A DNA stretch of 64,000 nucleotides from Hydra vulgaris (GCF_038396675.1 NC_088921.1:46223501-46287500), one strand, 5' to 3'; shown: positions 11,921 to 24,366, numbered from the stretch's first letter. Notes: generated by a model not told the origin, from the letters alone. Made by a program: numbers and translations.

Positions 11921-12104
11921 GGGGCAAAATGAGACACTTAAGCTCTAATATATCTAATACAGACCGCCTAAGAACTTTAGAAAATTTTTTTTTAAATCTA
12001 CTACCATCCTACTATAACCTTATAAAATTTGAGTTGCAAAATTGCAGTGGTTTGGTCACCAGAGATCATATATTGACAACTTCTATCCTGTCTCATTTTG
12101 CCCC
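11921..12104. mobile_element. Short MITE with GGGGCAAAATGAGACA termini
   Basis: The left end GGGGCAAAATGAGACA (11921-11936) is the exact reverse complement of TGTCTCATTTTGCCCC (12089-12104). The 184-bp interior has no coding capacity beyond a chance open frame. The same terminal word starts again at 12112 next to a pogo-type transposase remnant, so this is probably a non-autonomous relative of that element. Confidence 0.85.
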
Positions 12105-12111
12105 GCTATGT

Positions 12112-13000
12112 GGGGCAAAATGAGACAGATTTTTTTAATAAGTAATTCAAATAATGATAAACAAAACAGATTTTTAAGAGGTTTAGCAAAATAGATATTT
12201 TATAATATAGTACAGCTAATAATAATATATAATATATAATCAAACAAATATAATACATAATCAAGCTGTCACTAATTAATCATATAATCAAACACACTGT
12301 CACTAGTCACATAAATCACATAACGCTTCACCAGTATGAACAGAAATTAACATCAGTCTGAATAAGCCCAAGTTGTAAATTTTAAACATTGACTCTTCTT
12401 CAATATTTTTGCAGCCATACTCCATAATCCATTACAAAAACATTCACAGTTTTCAACATTTAAACTTTTAACTCTTTTTTTACCCTTTCTTAATGCCCAT
12501 TTATTTTCTATTTTTTGTTCTTTTAAATTTTTTGATTTTTCAGAGAATTCAAATAGTTATTTTCTAGAATGTGATGTCGTTATTATCTGTAATTCTTCTC
12601 CTTTTCCTGGTAATAAAGTGAGAAAGCTAAAATATTAGAAAAGCAGGGTATTACTATGTTAAAATCAATATTTTTTGAACATCCTGAACACAAAGGTAAT
12701 AAGGTGCTTGAATAAACTTGAAAATCAATTTTATCAAGTTTATGTAAGTTGACATTAGAGCTTTTGTTATTATTAAACTTAATGTCTGGAATTATATCCC
12801 GACGCAAAAGATAAATTCCAGATTTACGAAAGCCAGAACAGGCAACTTCTGCAGACGCAGCTTTATGATATGCTTTAGAGAATATACCTATAAGTTGATT
12901 ATTTGTTAATTTCGTCCAGGATGCTCATGCAACCATGATCCACATTATATATTATAAAAAGTTTTTAGCGGTTTAAAACAACAGTTGTCGTTACACCTCA
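12112..13000 (-). pseudogene. pogo-type element end with C-terminal transposase remnant
   Basis: GGGGCAAAATGAGACAG at 12112-12128 repeats the MITE terminus. On the minus strand at about 12990-12540 the translation includes HEHPGR, IFSKAYHKAASAE and SGFRKSGIYLLRRDIIPDI, which matches the C-terminal part of pogo/CENP-B-like transposases (usual pattern HPGxxLTxxQ ... KAYxKAAT ... GFRxTGIYPF). A stop follows HPGRN and the catalytic domain upstream is missing. I could not find the second terminus toward 13-15 kb. It is a decayed 3' end of an autonomous relative of the adjacent MITE. Confidence 0.65.
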
Positions 13001-15497
13001 TTGCACATAGTACAAAGCACAAAGTTCAAAATGAAATAGGATCTATAGTGAAATAAAATAAAAATAATTCGCGTAATTAACCTAATAATCCAAAACAAAG
13101 TCGCCGCAGCTTTTTAAAACTTATGTGGCACTCTGTAAGGACTTCTTGGAGCATCTTAATAACCACTAAAAAGAAATTCTGTAATTATATATACTGCATT
13201 TAAAAGATTATAAATTTACATAGGCTTATTAGTTATAAAAATTTATAAAAATTAAGTAAAGCCCAAATAAAGGTAGGTTGTTAAAAAATTAACTAGGTAA
13301 TCAATATATCCCAATCCAATACAGTGTTTTTAAACTATATTAATTACAGGTTTGTGCTTGTTTCAGCTACGTGTGCTTTTGCAAAAACCGCTTGATAACA
13401 TTTCTCACTTGGCTGAGTCTGGGTTCTCACATTCAAATATAAAATGGGTTCTACTTGGGTTTGAAGCTTCTTCAAAGCAAACTTAATGAACCCCATCAAA
13501 GTTGTGCACCCCCAGCGTGTTTCTCTTGTAAAGGTGATTTTCTGTGATCAATAGCATCTGGGTTAAATAACCCGCATTTCCGTGATAAAGTTTTGCTAAA
13601 ATAAACCAGTAAATTAAGTAGAAAAATTATTAGATAGGAAAACCTATTAACATTTTCTTAAAGACTTATGTCATTTTTATGATTTAATGAAGAAAACTAT
13701 TATATGCATTCTGTTATATAGTTTAAGGAATATTATTAAAGTAAAAAAAATGGTATAGCATTATGATTTATAAGATATTAAAACCCTAACCTCATGCAAC
13801 TATTCTTCTACATTCAAATTTAACAGTTTAATAACTTCTCAATGCAACTAAGGCATGGTACACGTTTTTCCAAACAAAAATATTAATAAGTTTTTTCAAT
13901 TACAATATATGTAAGTTTTTTCATCAAATTATCTTAACCACTATTACAATCTGGTAAAAGTAATGCAACTATATTAAATCGTCGAGCGTAGTTTTATTTA
14001 GTAAAGATGTAGTTTTCAACATAAAGTACCTTGGCTATAGATTAGTCCATGGATTTGATTTTTTCATAAAAGCACGTATTGGTGTTTGTTTTCAATGAAT
14101 GTAACTTGATATTTATAATCAGACATTATTTGGGGAAATTATCCATAAGTTATAATTTTCAATACCACACCTAAATGAGTAAGTTTCAGATAAACTATGG
14201 TAGTGGTAATTTTTCTACAAAAGTTGTTTTTGCATAAATAATCATAACTCTTAGCCCCATTCATAAAACTGTTTTCGGTATTTAGTATCATTTTTTGAAA
14301 TACTTAAAAAATAATTTATTCTATTCAGAATGCGTAAACAATTAAAAAACAGAGGCGGTAAACTTTATAAACAAGTTACTTCATTTTCAAACTCGTTTCT
14401 TTTTTATATCAGTAGTAACCTTTAATTGTTTCTTTAAATGGTTTCTTTTATTTTTATAACAATAATTTAAAAGTAACATAATTTATTTATAACTTATTGT
14501 TATAAAAACAATAGTGTCTTGGATAGGAAGTTGACATTCAACTATTATAGCTAATGTATTAAGATAATTACTTTTTGTAGTTAGCACCACGCAAAATGAA
14601 ATATATATATTACATAATTCATTCTAACTGCTTTTAAAAGTAGCATATTTTTTTAAAATATACCAAAATGTATTAAATTGTAATTATGTTCATAAATTAT
14701 GTCAAGAAAACACTTCAAGACATCTTTATAATTATATTGATATATCTCCTACAAAACTGTTATAACAAACACTTCGGTTGTTTATAATATTTTGCAATTA
14801 TTTACGAATTTTTTGAATTTTTTTTAAATTAAACACCAATAAATAAAAAGTTGTTCAGTTTGCCACTAACAACCAATCGGATTTGTTTAAAATATCGGCG
14901 TTTTAATACATTATTTAATTAACGCTGAAATTTTATTAATTTAATTATCGGCGTTATTTTTTTACGAGTTAGTTATATGCTTTAGTTGCATTGAATTACC
15001 TTAGATACCTTTTTTTTTTAATAAATAATTACCATAAATTTTCTAATTACGTTTTTATATATAAAAAAAGCAAAGTCTAGCTAGTTCAAATAAATTAAAG
15101 TTTTTTTTTTTCTTTTAAAAACGAAGCTACGAAATTGGGAGAGTTTAGAAAATATAATAAAAAGACAAGAAGTGTTTCTTAAAATTTTATTTTTTTATTG
15201 AGCAGTATTTATAAACAATAATAAGTAATTATAGTATACAGAATTAAGATAATTAATACCAATAACATATTCTTATGAAGATCTCAAATCATTAAATAAT
15301 TTTCTTGTATATTAATTTCAAACAAACTAAAATGATAATAGTAAAAGAGCCAGCGCGAGTTGGTGTCATGTGGGGAGTACTATCACAAATTTTATTGACC
15401 AAAAATAAAAATAAAAAATGCACAGTGCGTCCAAACATGCTCCATAAAAATTTTGAAATGATGCCTCAACCCTAATTTCAAAATATGTTTCATTTTA
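13000..15497. other. Long non-coding interval
   Basis: No ORF with recognisable similarity. Around 13360-13570 base composition is less AT-biased (e.g. CACCCCCAGCGTGTTTCTC), possibly an old exon or repeat relic that I cannot identify. Otherwise AT-rich. Confidence 0.4.
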
Positions 15498-15501
15498 TTA
15501 A

Positions 15502-18041
15502 GGTGGGTACCCTTTAAGAGGAAAAAAATTTAAAACTTGATATTATATGGGAACATTTATATTTTTCTGAAGTGTTAGATTAAATCATTTAAAAAAATTA
15601 CAAAACTAATTTTTTTTACCCCCTGCTCAATAATTATGCGCATAAATTAGCAAAATTTAGGCTAAAAATAGAACTTTTTTTAACAAGAATATCTTGAGAA
15701 CCATACATGTTCTATAATCCAAACTTTATAAGTGGTTTTATAGACGTTCAAAAAATGTGCTGAATCAAAAATTATACAATAAACAACATTTAATAACTTT
15801 AAAATCAATAAATTCTATCAATAAAAAGAAAAAAGTATAAGTACAGCTTGTTAAAAATCAAATTTTAATAGTTTAATATAAAAAAAGTTAACTTTCTTTG
15901 GTTCAGCACATCACAAATACACTCAGGAATAGTTGCTGAAAATTTGAAAGAATTCCAATGAGCGGTTAAAAAGTTATCTTTGTTAAAAAGTTAAAAGATA
16001 CGCAAAAAGTGAATCGCTAGAAAAACACAATTTAAAGTTTTTTACACAATTAAACCTACTAAAAACCACCACTGTTGTATGTCACACCTTCTGCTTTGTT
16101 ATGTTGGTCAATAAAACCTTTTTTAATAGCTCTTACCTTTTTCTCCTGTTTTTTGTGGCACCTGTACTTTTTATCTCATTCTGTTTAACGCGTACTTAAT
16201 CTACATTTAGAGAACTTTTTGTTGTAAAATATCCAGGCACAACATTACATTTTTCAAACACTGGTAGTAAACTCTGAACTCCATTATTGAAGCTAATTAT
16301 TGCAGAGGCCAAAGCAATCTCAACAACTGTTCTTTCCACATGTACTCTTTTGGGTGCGCGAGTCCAATCATCCCATTTAGCGATTCATTGACATTTTGAG
16401 TTTGTCCATGTTAACATTTCTTGAGCAATATATAATACTGCCAAGATCTTTGTAAAAAAAAATTGGTTTAATGAGTTTAATTATAGCTTTTGGAATACAC
16501 TTTGATTTGTAATTTTTCTGGTCTGAATGATACTTACACCATGAACTTGAACCTTTAGGGCAAAACTGGTGTTGTTGCTCTAAGTTGTCAGATTGTGCGC
16601 AGTGAAAAAGTACTGCAGCAACAGCCTTTTTCATATATATAGACTATCAATATTTTGGCGTATTGCTATACCATATTAGTTTTGAAGAGAATTTATCCAT
16701 TTATCAGTTAATCTTCCTTTCCCACTGATGTATTTTCCATCTGATAATGTATAACCTTTGTAACGATCTCGCAAAATTCGTAGTTTTGCATCAACTCTCT
16801 TCTGAACATGTCCAATGCACTCTGCTTTCTCAATAATTTCTCATATCTTGCAGGGATAACAACTTTTTTGTCTGGACAGTAGCATCAATACACTTTCCAT
16901 GAGATATTTTTGTGCCTATACCATTCATTGAGGAGTATCCTATGCGCTGCCATGAACCATCTAAACTAACAGCAACATTTACAATTAATGATTCATCATA
17001 ATTTTCACCAAGTTTTTCCCTACGTATGTCCTCTGAGGCTTTTTTTGTACTCTCTCTAGAGGTTTCAATGTAAGCAGGGTGAAGTTTGTTATTAATTTTA
17101 TGGTAACCACGTTTAGTCATACCAGAAGGCATATTCATTAAACGACAAAAAGTATTAATTGCTGTGTATCCTTGCCCCATTTTTCGAAAAGCTAACACAG
17201 TACTTAGGTTAACTTCTTTTACTTTTTTACCTTTGATTAGTTCATTTTTATTTTCTATTGATTTTGAAGTTAAAAAGTTCATCATCCATGTAAAATCTTG
17301 ACAAGAAATTAGGAAGGTGTGAGAAAGACCCTCTTTTTTATTAATGTCGTGTACAATATTGATTGACGAATAACATTCTGGGCATCTTTCAACTGTTTTC
17401 AACAAACTTGAAAATAAATTTGAGTTCATAATTATATTACACTCTTTTTCTATACAATCAAAGTTTTCTACATCTAAATAAGACAAGTTTATTTTTTTTC
17501 CAGATGCCGATCCACTTAAATTACTTGGTGAATGTGGAGACAAAACAGTTTGTTGTAAAGAATTTAAATTATTTAGAGAATCTTTTTCCAATTTATGAAA
17601 CTTTCTTTTCTTTGCTCTTTTTTAGCCTATCTTTTTTTGAACCCATTTATTAACTAATTAAAAACATCCATCAATCAAAGTAATTTTCTTAAAGGGTAAT
17701 TATCTATACCTTGCAGAAACGAATATGAGGTTTCAATTTAGGGATATTAGATCAAAAGCCAACAAGAGTTCTTAAGGAACAATTTAGTTATAAGCACACA
17801 AAAAAAGTTTATAAATTGGACTTGTATTTTTCAAGATGTAGCAAGAAATGTATCTCTAAGGGCCGTTTCTAAGGCGATTAATTTTCCAGTACCAAATCTA
17901 TTAGAATAATTTAGGCCTTTTGAATATTTTTTTTAAAATTTTTTTTTAATTATTATAAGATAAATGATAAATGAATGAAAATTGTTAAAATTAAAATTTT
18001 GAAAAAAAAAATTTTAGCCTGTTTTTTGGGGTACTACCACC
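15502..18041 (-). mobile_element. TTAA-flanked Kolobok/Mutator-like DNA transposon, complete boundaries
   Basis: The left edge is TTAA|GGTGGGTACCC (TTAA at 15498-15501) and the right edge is GGGGTACTACCACC|TTAA (TTAA at 18042-18045). The imperfect terminal inverted repeat GGTGG(TA)GTACCC is therefore bordered by a TTAA target duplication on both sides. The 2,540-bp interior carries one transposase gene on the minus strand. TTAA target choice is characteristic of Kolobok (also piggyBac), and the protein belongs to the Mutator-like transposase family seen in invertebrates. Confidence 0.8.
16196..17591 (-). pseudogene. Kolobok/Mutator-like transposase, internally deleted
   Basis: The start at 17591 opens a 253-residue block. 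A Cys pair (RCPECYSS) is followed by SCQDFTWM, a linker, and the conserved VAVSLDGSWQRIGYSSMNGIG near residue 210, where D in SxDGSWQ is the likely first catalytic acidic residue; KCIDATV follows. The next blocks (about 16830-16640, other frame) read IEKAECIGHVQKRVDAKLR. Then 16634-16196 gives MKKAVAAVLFHC, QHQFCPKGSSSWCKYH, and after a shift WTRAPKRVHVERTVVEIALASA ending in NVD*. That order is the normal family order, but about 80 residues expected between KCID and ECIGHVQ are missing and frames are broken. The enzyme is therefore not functional; the element would need a helper. Confidence 0.85.
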
Positions 18042-18045
18042 TTAA

Positions 18046-19680
18046 TATGTTGGGAAATTTTATGTTTAGCAGTTGAACTTTTTACTTACATACATATATA
18101 TGCCCCAAGAAGACCTAACGGTCTTGTCACAGAGCACTGCGGAAGTGCATTTAAATAAGGGTATACGAATTCATACACAACAAAGTACTTTAAATGTCTC
18201 TTTTGATGAAAAGATACTACTAAAAGGTGTAAGTACTATTGTACTTGGTTACTCAAAAAAAAGATAAGTTTCTACCTTTAGGGTATATCACATATCCTAC
18301 TCCTTAAAGGTAGAAAATTAAACCTTTAAGGTTAAAAATGATTTAAAAAATGGTCGTATGTGGTGTAATTTACTACTTTAAGGTATACTGTTCTACCTTA
18401 AAGCATATAATTTCCCCCCTTAAGTGGTATGATATGTGGTATACCCTTAAAAATAGAATATTGGGATAGTATTGACGTTAAACCAGTGTTTCTTAATTTT
18501 TGACCCTTCAGGGGTGGTTTCTTCAGAGTCAGTGGACCCTTCAGGGTACACGGCATGCATTCTGGGGTTCATGTAGCAGGCAGAGATTTAAAAAAAATTA
18601 CAGTGTGGAGTTTTGAATTTTTTAACGGGAATTTTTTTATTTTTTTACTTACACTTTTTTCCGATAAAAAAATTTACAGTCGTAACTTATAAAAAATAAT
18701 TACATGACCAGGGCTAGAAGAAGACAAATTTAGTCTTATCATTAAGCCCCAAAAAATGCGTCATTACTAGATAAAATATAGTTTAACAATAAAATATAGT
18801 TTCAATGTATAAATCTCTAATTTAATATTATGAAAGAAAATGTAAATATATCGAATAGCGTTTAAAATATATAGTTTTTTAAAGAATAAGATTTAAGAAT
18901 TGTTTTGTAAAATAAAAGAAACAAAATTTAATAAAATCTTAAAATGACAAAAATAACATTTAAGAATTGGTTTGAAAAATAAGATATGATTTTATATAAA
19001 ACACATTTTATTGTTATAGCAGTTTATAGTTTACTTTATTTAATTAAATTTATAATACTTTTTATCGCCAATTAAGTAAAAGCAAATAAACAATAAAAAA
19101 TAAAAGTAAAAGATTAATAAATAACGCAAAAAAAAAAAAAAAATTTCTCAAAAAGAAATCATTTAAAATAATAAAAATATATGTACATATGTTGATTAAT
19201 TATGTATTAATAATCTAAAGTAATTAATTAGCTATTACCTGTTGATTTCTAAATTAACGAAGCTCTATTAGAAAAAATTTAATTCATTTTCAGTTAACAA
19301 AAGTAATTGCATAAGTTTTATTTTGAATTGGTTCAGAGAATGATTAGTTTTCAGTTCATTATTTAATATTATGTTCAACAACTTTGGTCCTCGGTTTACA
19401 ATAGAAAATTTAGTAGCGGAATAATAAGTTTTGGATTGAATGTAGTTGTATTTTAAAAATCTAGTAGAGTATATGTGATTTATTTTTCAAAAATAAAATA
19501 AAATAAGATGGGTGATATATTTTTATCAAGTTTGAACATGAAAATAAGAACACGATAGAGGTTTAGTTTATATATATTTTAAATAGTATTTGTGTGTGCG
19601 AGAAACGATCTACGTTTGAAACTATTCTTATAGTCTGTTTTTGTTTGCTAAGCAATTTTTTTATTTTCGTGTCGTTAGTG
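18046..19680. other. Non-coding interval with TACCTTAAAG cluster and a hAT-like terminus
   Basis: Positions 18230-18470 contain several direct and inverted copies of CTTTAAGGT/ACCTTAAAG words. At 18484 the sequence CAGTGTTTCTTAATTTTTGA resembles the end of a hAT-type element, followed by an internal repeat of GACCCTTCAGGGT (about 18501 and 18535), but no opposite end was found. The remainder to 19680 is AT-rich. Confidence 0.4.
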
Positions 19681-19682
19681 CA

Positions 19683-21016
19683 ACAGCGGAGAAAATAGAA
19701 TTAGCCTCACCTTTATTTTTCGTTCTAATTTAACAAAAATGGCAATGAAACAATTATTAAATCTTCCCTTTTTCTTATTATCTTCTACTACAATTAAAAA
19801 GTTTATAAATTGGTATGTTTAATTAATTACAAGTGGAAAAAAAAAATTAAAAGTTTTCAATTTGTGTAGAAAATAGAATTAGCCTCATTTACGTTATATA
19901 CAAGAAAATACAAAATATATTTTATTTTACGCTCATTTAATATTTAGTATTGCTTCCTCAATTTTTAATGACTTCAAATATGCGACTTGACACACTAGTC
20001 ACAAGATTTTGGATAGTTTCTATAGATATTTCATTCCAAGCTTCTCTGATACGAGTTTTCAGCTCCAATGCGGATTCATATTGCTTACAATTTTCATAAA
20101 CCTTTCTAGAAAGTATTCCCCATAAATTTTCAATTGAGTTAAGACCTGGACTGCATGCGAGCCATTCCATTACGTGAATATTTTTCTTTCTAAACCAAGC
20201 TTTTGTAAACTTTGAGTTATGGATAGCAGCATTAACTTTTTTTCATCACTGAAGAGAACTTGATACCACTCTTCCTGCTAAGACATGTGTTCTTTTGCAA
20301 GTTATAATCTAACTTCTTTATGACGAGCAGTAAGTTTTGGTCTTGGTTTACGCTTTTCCGAACTGTGTTTGGATCTTCATGTAAGATTTGTCTCACACGT
20401 TGAACAGTTACAGGTAATTGTAAATCAACACAAATTTGAGATGCAGTCATGTGATGAGCAGCAGCACGACGTATAATAACTCGTTTAGTACAATTATCAA
20501 TTTTACGTTTGCCACCACTTTCCTTATAAGCTCCACAATTAACACTAATCTTGAATAAATTATTAACCACTTCTGTAGATCTTTTAATTTTCTTTGTAAT
20601 TTCCTGATTAGATAAGTCTATATCTTTACATGCTTTGATTACTGCTAATACTTCATTCGTTAAACGCTTACCACGTCCCATTTCAAATTCAGGTATCAAA
20701 AACCAAATGTTAAAAACTTTATGAGCCATGAAGTCACAAATGCGTATCACCAGATCAAAATATACAAGTAAACCTGAAAATAATTATTGTTGAGGCTAAT
20801 TCTATTTGCTACCGCAAATATTAAGTATTTTACATTTTATGGTTTTATCAAATGTACCGCAATTTAGTTATGCTATATTATAATCTAAAAAGTTTTTGTT
20901 TGTAACAATAATTATATAAGTGTGAATACAAAAGATGCACCACACAAATTTGCTTAGAGATTTACAAAATATTGGATCAGTACATAGTGAGGCTAATTCT
21001 ATTTTCTCCACTGCAC
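19683..21016 (-). mobile_element. Tc1/mariner-type element with IR/DR-like doubled inverted repeats
   Basis: Outer ends: GCGGAGAAAATAGAATTAGC at about 19685 and its mirror GCTAATTCTATTTTCTCCACTG at about 20994-21015. The same 24-bp word recurs inside, at about 19867-19892 (GAAAATAGAATTAGCCTC) and inverted at about 20791-20810. Each end thus carries two copies in direct order, as in the IR/DR structure known from Sleeping Beauty-like Tc1 elements. A clear TA target duplication was not visible. Confidence 0.8.
19958..20681 (-). pseudogene. Tc1-like transposase with most of the DDE domain deleted
   Basis: The start is best placed at 20681 (MGRGKRLTNEV); the upstream extension is non-conserved. 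An N-terminal paired-like helix-turn-helix region follows (LSNQEITKKIKRSTEVVNNL), then a second one (AHHMTASQICVDLQLPVTVQ). After WYQVLFSDEKK (first catalytic Asp region, about 20250) the frame breaks. It resumes as NAAIHNSKFTKAWFRKKNIH and SPGLNSIENLWGILSRKVYE (the E of the DD34E triad), ending EVIKN at 19958. About 80 residues between SDEK and NAAIH, including part of the second Asp motif, are absent. The transposase is dead, though its ends may still be recognised by relatives. Confidence 0.9.
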
Positions 21017-21106
21017 ACCAAGCAATGTTCGCATAATTTAAGTAGCAATAAATAGATGAAAAGTAAATGTTTTTTAAACAAGATCAATTTAATAACTGCT
21101 CACCAA

Positions 21107-21610
21107 GCTGGCAAACAACGTTGAAATAACGTTGAAACCTAACGTTGAATTTACGTTGATTCAACGTTTAGAAGGAAAGTTTTTTTCAACGTTGATTTAT
21201 CAGCGTTAAATCAGCGCTAGGTTCAAACGTTATATCAACGTTGATTCGACGCACAGAAGTGTTAAAATAACGTTGAGTTTACGTTGAAACAACGTTTAGA
21301 ATGACAGTTATTTTAACGTTGATTTATCAACGTTAAACCGACTGTTAAAAAACGCTTTCCCAGCAAGCACACAACGTTACTTAAACGTTGGATTTTTGTT
21401 GTTTATTGGTCACGACGTCAATCCACCAAATAAATGTTAAAATAGCGTTAATTTAAACACCAAACCAACGTTATATTAACGTCGAAATAATCAACGTGGC
21501 TAGATAACGTAATGCTAACGTTTTATTGGCGTTTGATTTCATAAGCTTTAAATACGTCTTGTTTCTTGATATTTTCAACGTTACATCAACGTCAGGTCAA
21601 CGTAGAAAAA
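21107..21610. repeat. ACGTT-rich subterminal repeat arrays of CACTA-like element(s), left end
   Basis: AACGTTG/CAACGTT words occur about every 10-25 bp, in both orientations. Two probable element starts are present: CCAAGCTGGCAAACAACGTTG at about 21104 and CCCAGCAAGCACACAACGTT at 21359. The latter is matched in reverse by AACGTTTTTGTGCTTGCTGGG ending at 31102. Such arrays are typical transposase-binding subterminal repeats in CACTA-type elements (inference). The first ~250 bp may be a separate non-autonomous copy inserted side by side. Confidence 0.75.
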
Positions 21611-22128
21611 AAAATTTTTCGAAACCATTTGTGTTTTCTAATAACTACTTTATGAATGTAATTTTAATTTTGTACCACGAGGCGAGAATAAATTCAGAAT
21701 CTTCTTCAGACTTTACTACCTGTTTATTTTCGTTTATAATTTTTCGCTTATTAGCATGTATTTTCATAATAAGATAAGCAAAATTTTTATAATATAAAAG
21801 CACTTTTTTATTTATAATATCATAAATAAAGTTTAATAGATTGTGTATTATGTGTATATACAAATATCATAAGAAATATAATTGATGTGCTTTTGACTAT
21901 TAACTAAATATAACTAAATGTGTAGAACAGCATACTTATTAACAAATTAATTAATGCTACTTAAGTTATTTATTAATCAGTTAATTAAAAGTTGTTTAGC
22001 TTTGAGTAGTTTAGGTTAGTAATAGTTACTTATATGAAATTTAAAAACTTTGTTTTCATTAATGCTTAGTTTTAGTTAGGCATTTTACTTCTGAAAAATT
22101 GTTTATAGAAAGTAGTTTATTTAATAAA
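21611..22128. other. Putative promoter/leader region of the CACTA-like transposase
   Basis: AT-rich sequence between the ACGTT array and the first plausible ATG (22129). Open frames here are short and overlap on both strands, so none is called. No specific promoter motif was recognised. Confidence 0.35.
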
Positions 22129-24194
22129 ATGGTATCTCGGTTAAGTAAATGGAAAAGTATTAAACGATTTGTTAACGAGGTATTATTAGAAGAAAGTGAG
22201 AATGATGTTTATTCTGGTGATAAAAATGTTGCTGTTGACAGTTATTATGGTGGAAGTGTTTTAATGAGTTATGATCAAATAGTTAGAAATAGTGTTGCAT
22301 TAACCTCTTGTACTTATGATGATTTTGATATCTCATGTAATTCATCTTATGATACAACTGCATCTAGTACAAATAATGAGTTTAAAACATTGAACTCATC
22401 TGATAAGCAATATAATGAATTGGAAACAACATCATGCAAGATCTGGCATCTTGGGCATCTCGAAATAGATTGACACAGATAGCAATAAATGAAGTATTGG
22501 GTATATATTGAAATAGATTGACACAGATAGCAATAAATGAAGTATTGGGTATCCTAGTTAAACATGGTCATTCCAATGAACTACCAAATGATTCAAGAAC
22601 CTTACTAAAAACACCAAGGTCTGTAGAAAGTGTGAATGTATGTGGAGGGAGTTATGTGTACATTGGAATTGCTTTAGGAATCATAAGAACCTTGAATAAA
22701 AATAATGGTTGCACAGAAAAAATAGAATTGACTGTTAACATTGATGGTTTGCCTTTGTTTAAGTCTTTTTCTACACAGTTATGGCCTATTCTTTGTAAGT
22801 TTAGCACTTTAAACCCATTTATTGTTGCACTACATTGTGGTGAGAAAAAGCCAAATAATGTTGATGACTTCATGAAAGATTTCTTAACAGAGTATGATTA
22901 TCTAAAAACCAATAACTTAGTTTACCATGATTGATCCTACTTAGTTTCAATAAAGTATTTTACATGTGATACTCCAGCAAGACAATTTCTCAAGTGTATT
23001 AAAAGCAACACTGGTTACTTTAGTTGTGAGCGGTGCGCAACACAAGGTGAATGGAAAGGAAGAATGGTTTTTCATGAACTTGATTGTTGTAAGAGAACTG
23101 ACGATAAGTTCAGTTTACTAAATATCCTGAACACCAGCTTCGACTGAGTCCTCTAATAAGTTATGGCATTAGTTGTGTGAATCGATTTGTTTTAGATTAT
23201 ATGCATTTAATATGTCTAGGTGTGGTAAAACGACTTATAAGTTTTTTAAAATTTGGTCTGCCTGTATGTCGCCTTTCCCAACTTCAAATTAGTAGAGTTT
23301 CAGAAAGCCTTGTTCAATTAAATGGATGTATGCCAAGTGAGTTTGGAAGGCAGCCTAGATCATTAGAAGACTTCAAAAGATGGAAAGCAACAGAGCTTCG
23401 TCAATTTTTACTTTATACTGGACCGGCTGTTTTAAAAAAAACCTTATCAAAAGATTTCTATGCCCATTTTGTCACACTTAGTGTAGCTATAACAATTATG
23501 TCATATACGAGTGTATCAAAAAGGTCAGAAGTAATGTTAGATTATGCAAATGAGCTTTTACTGTGGTTTGTGTCTGAGGCAAAAGTTTTGTATGGACAAA
23601 CATTTACATCTTATAATGTGCACACTTTAATCCACCTACACGAGGACATAGTAAATCATAAAACAAATTTTCATGAGTTATCTACTTTCTCATTCGAGAA
23701 TTATATGTACATATCAAAAAAATTTATTTAAGAAATCCAAAAATCCACTTGGACAAGTTGTGAAGCGTTTGTCTGAGTTAGAAACATCAGGGTCATTGTT
23801 TTCTTCAAAAGCTGTTTTCACCACTGTTTCAATAAAAGAGAAAGATCGTTGGTTTTTACTTGAGTCAAACAATTTTGCTTGTGTCAAAGATATATTATAT
23901 AACAATTTCTTTTTGTGTGATAAACTTAAATCTTATCAAATAAAAAGTTTGTATACAAATCCATGTGATTCAAAAAAGATTAATATTGGTTATGTTCAAA
24001 GTAATGTTTGTATGAAGCAGAAAGTTTTGCATAGATCTGCATTGAAGTGCAAAGTGGCAAGTTTACCCAATTTACCAAATGATAATAGTTTTGTACTTGT
24101 GCCTCTATTGGACGAAGTTCATTGGTCATTGACTAAAAGTTTTCTTCTTTTTACATGTGTAGTATTTAATAATTATATATCATTATATATGTGA
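22129..24194 (+). pseudogene. CACTA/EnSpm (tnp2-like) transposase, broken by several frame changes
   Basis: ATG at 22129 opens an acidic/Ser-rich N-terminal domain. From about 22440 the conserved part reads LASWASRNRLTQIAINEVLG, LPNDSRTLLKTPR, INIDGLPLFKSFSTQLWPIL-like (VNIDGLPLFKSF at about 22738), PFIVALHCGEKKPNNVDDF, DTPARQFLKCIKSNTGYFSCERC (Cys knuckle, about 22965-23040), then NRFVLDYMHLICLGVVKRL at about 23180 (DxMH of tnp2-like proteins) and RWKATELRQFLLYTGP. The C-terminal part runs to 24194. A 50-bp tandem duplication (22457-22506 / 22507-22553) shifts the frame. Further breaks lie near 22430, 22934, 23145 and 23730. The family occurs widely in animal genomes as DNA-transposon transposases; placement in CACTA/EnSpm is from the tnp2-like layout and is less certain than transposase itself. 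Confidence 0.8.
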
Positions 24195-24296
24195 TTATAA
24201 TAATGAATAAAGTTAACCAAAAAATGTTTTGTTATACATTTAACACTGAATGTAATTTTTTTATAACAGTTTAAGTGTTGTGCGAGTATGTATATA

Positions 24297-24366
24297 TAAA
24301 TTATATATATGTATATATAATATATATATATATATATATATTATTTTTTTTTTTCTTTTTTTTTTT
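24297..24366. repeat. (TA)n tract and T-rich LINE tail
   Basis: TATA-rich sequence at 24290-24342 is followed by an oligo-T stretch at 24343-24367. On the minus strand the T stretch is the poly(A) tail of the LINE whose 3' end lies at about 24368. Confidence 0.8.

Noticed and set aside
18481-18600. hAT element end (CAGTGTTTCTTAA...) as a full transposon
   Set aside because: Only one terminus-like sequence is visible, and no partner end or target duplication was found.
21107-21610. ACGTT arrays as a possible CRISPR-like or regulatory repeat array
   Set aside because: Units are short, irregularly spaced and in both orientations, and they recur at the ends of a transposon family in a eukaryotic genome.
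24297-24345. TATA-rich stretch as a promoter
   Set aside because: It is a dinucleotide repeat next to the LINE tail; many such tracts occur without adjacent genes.
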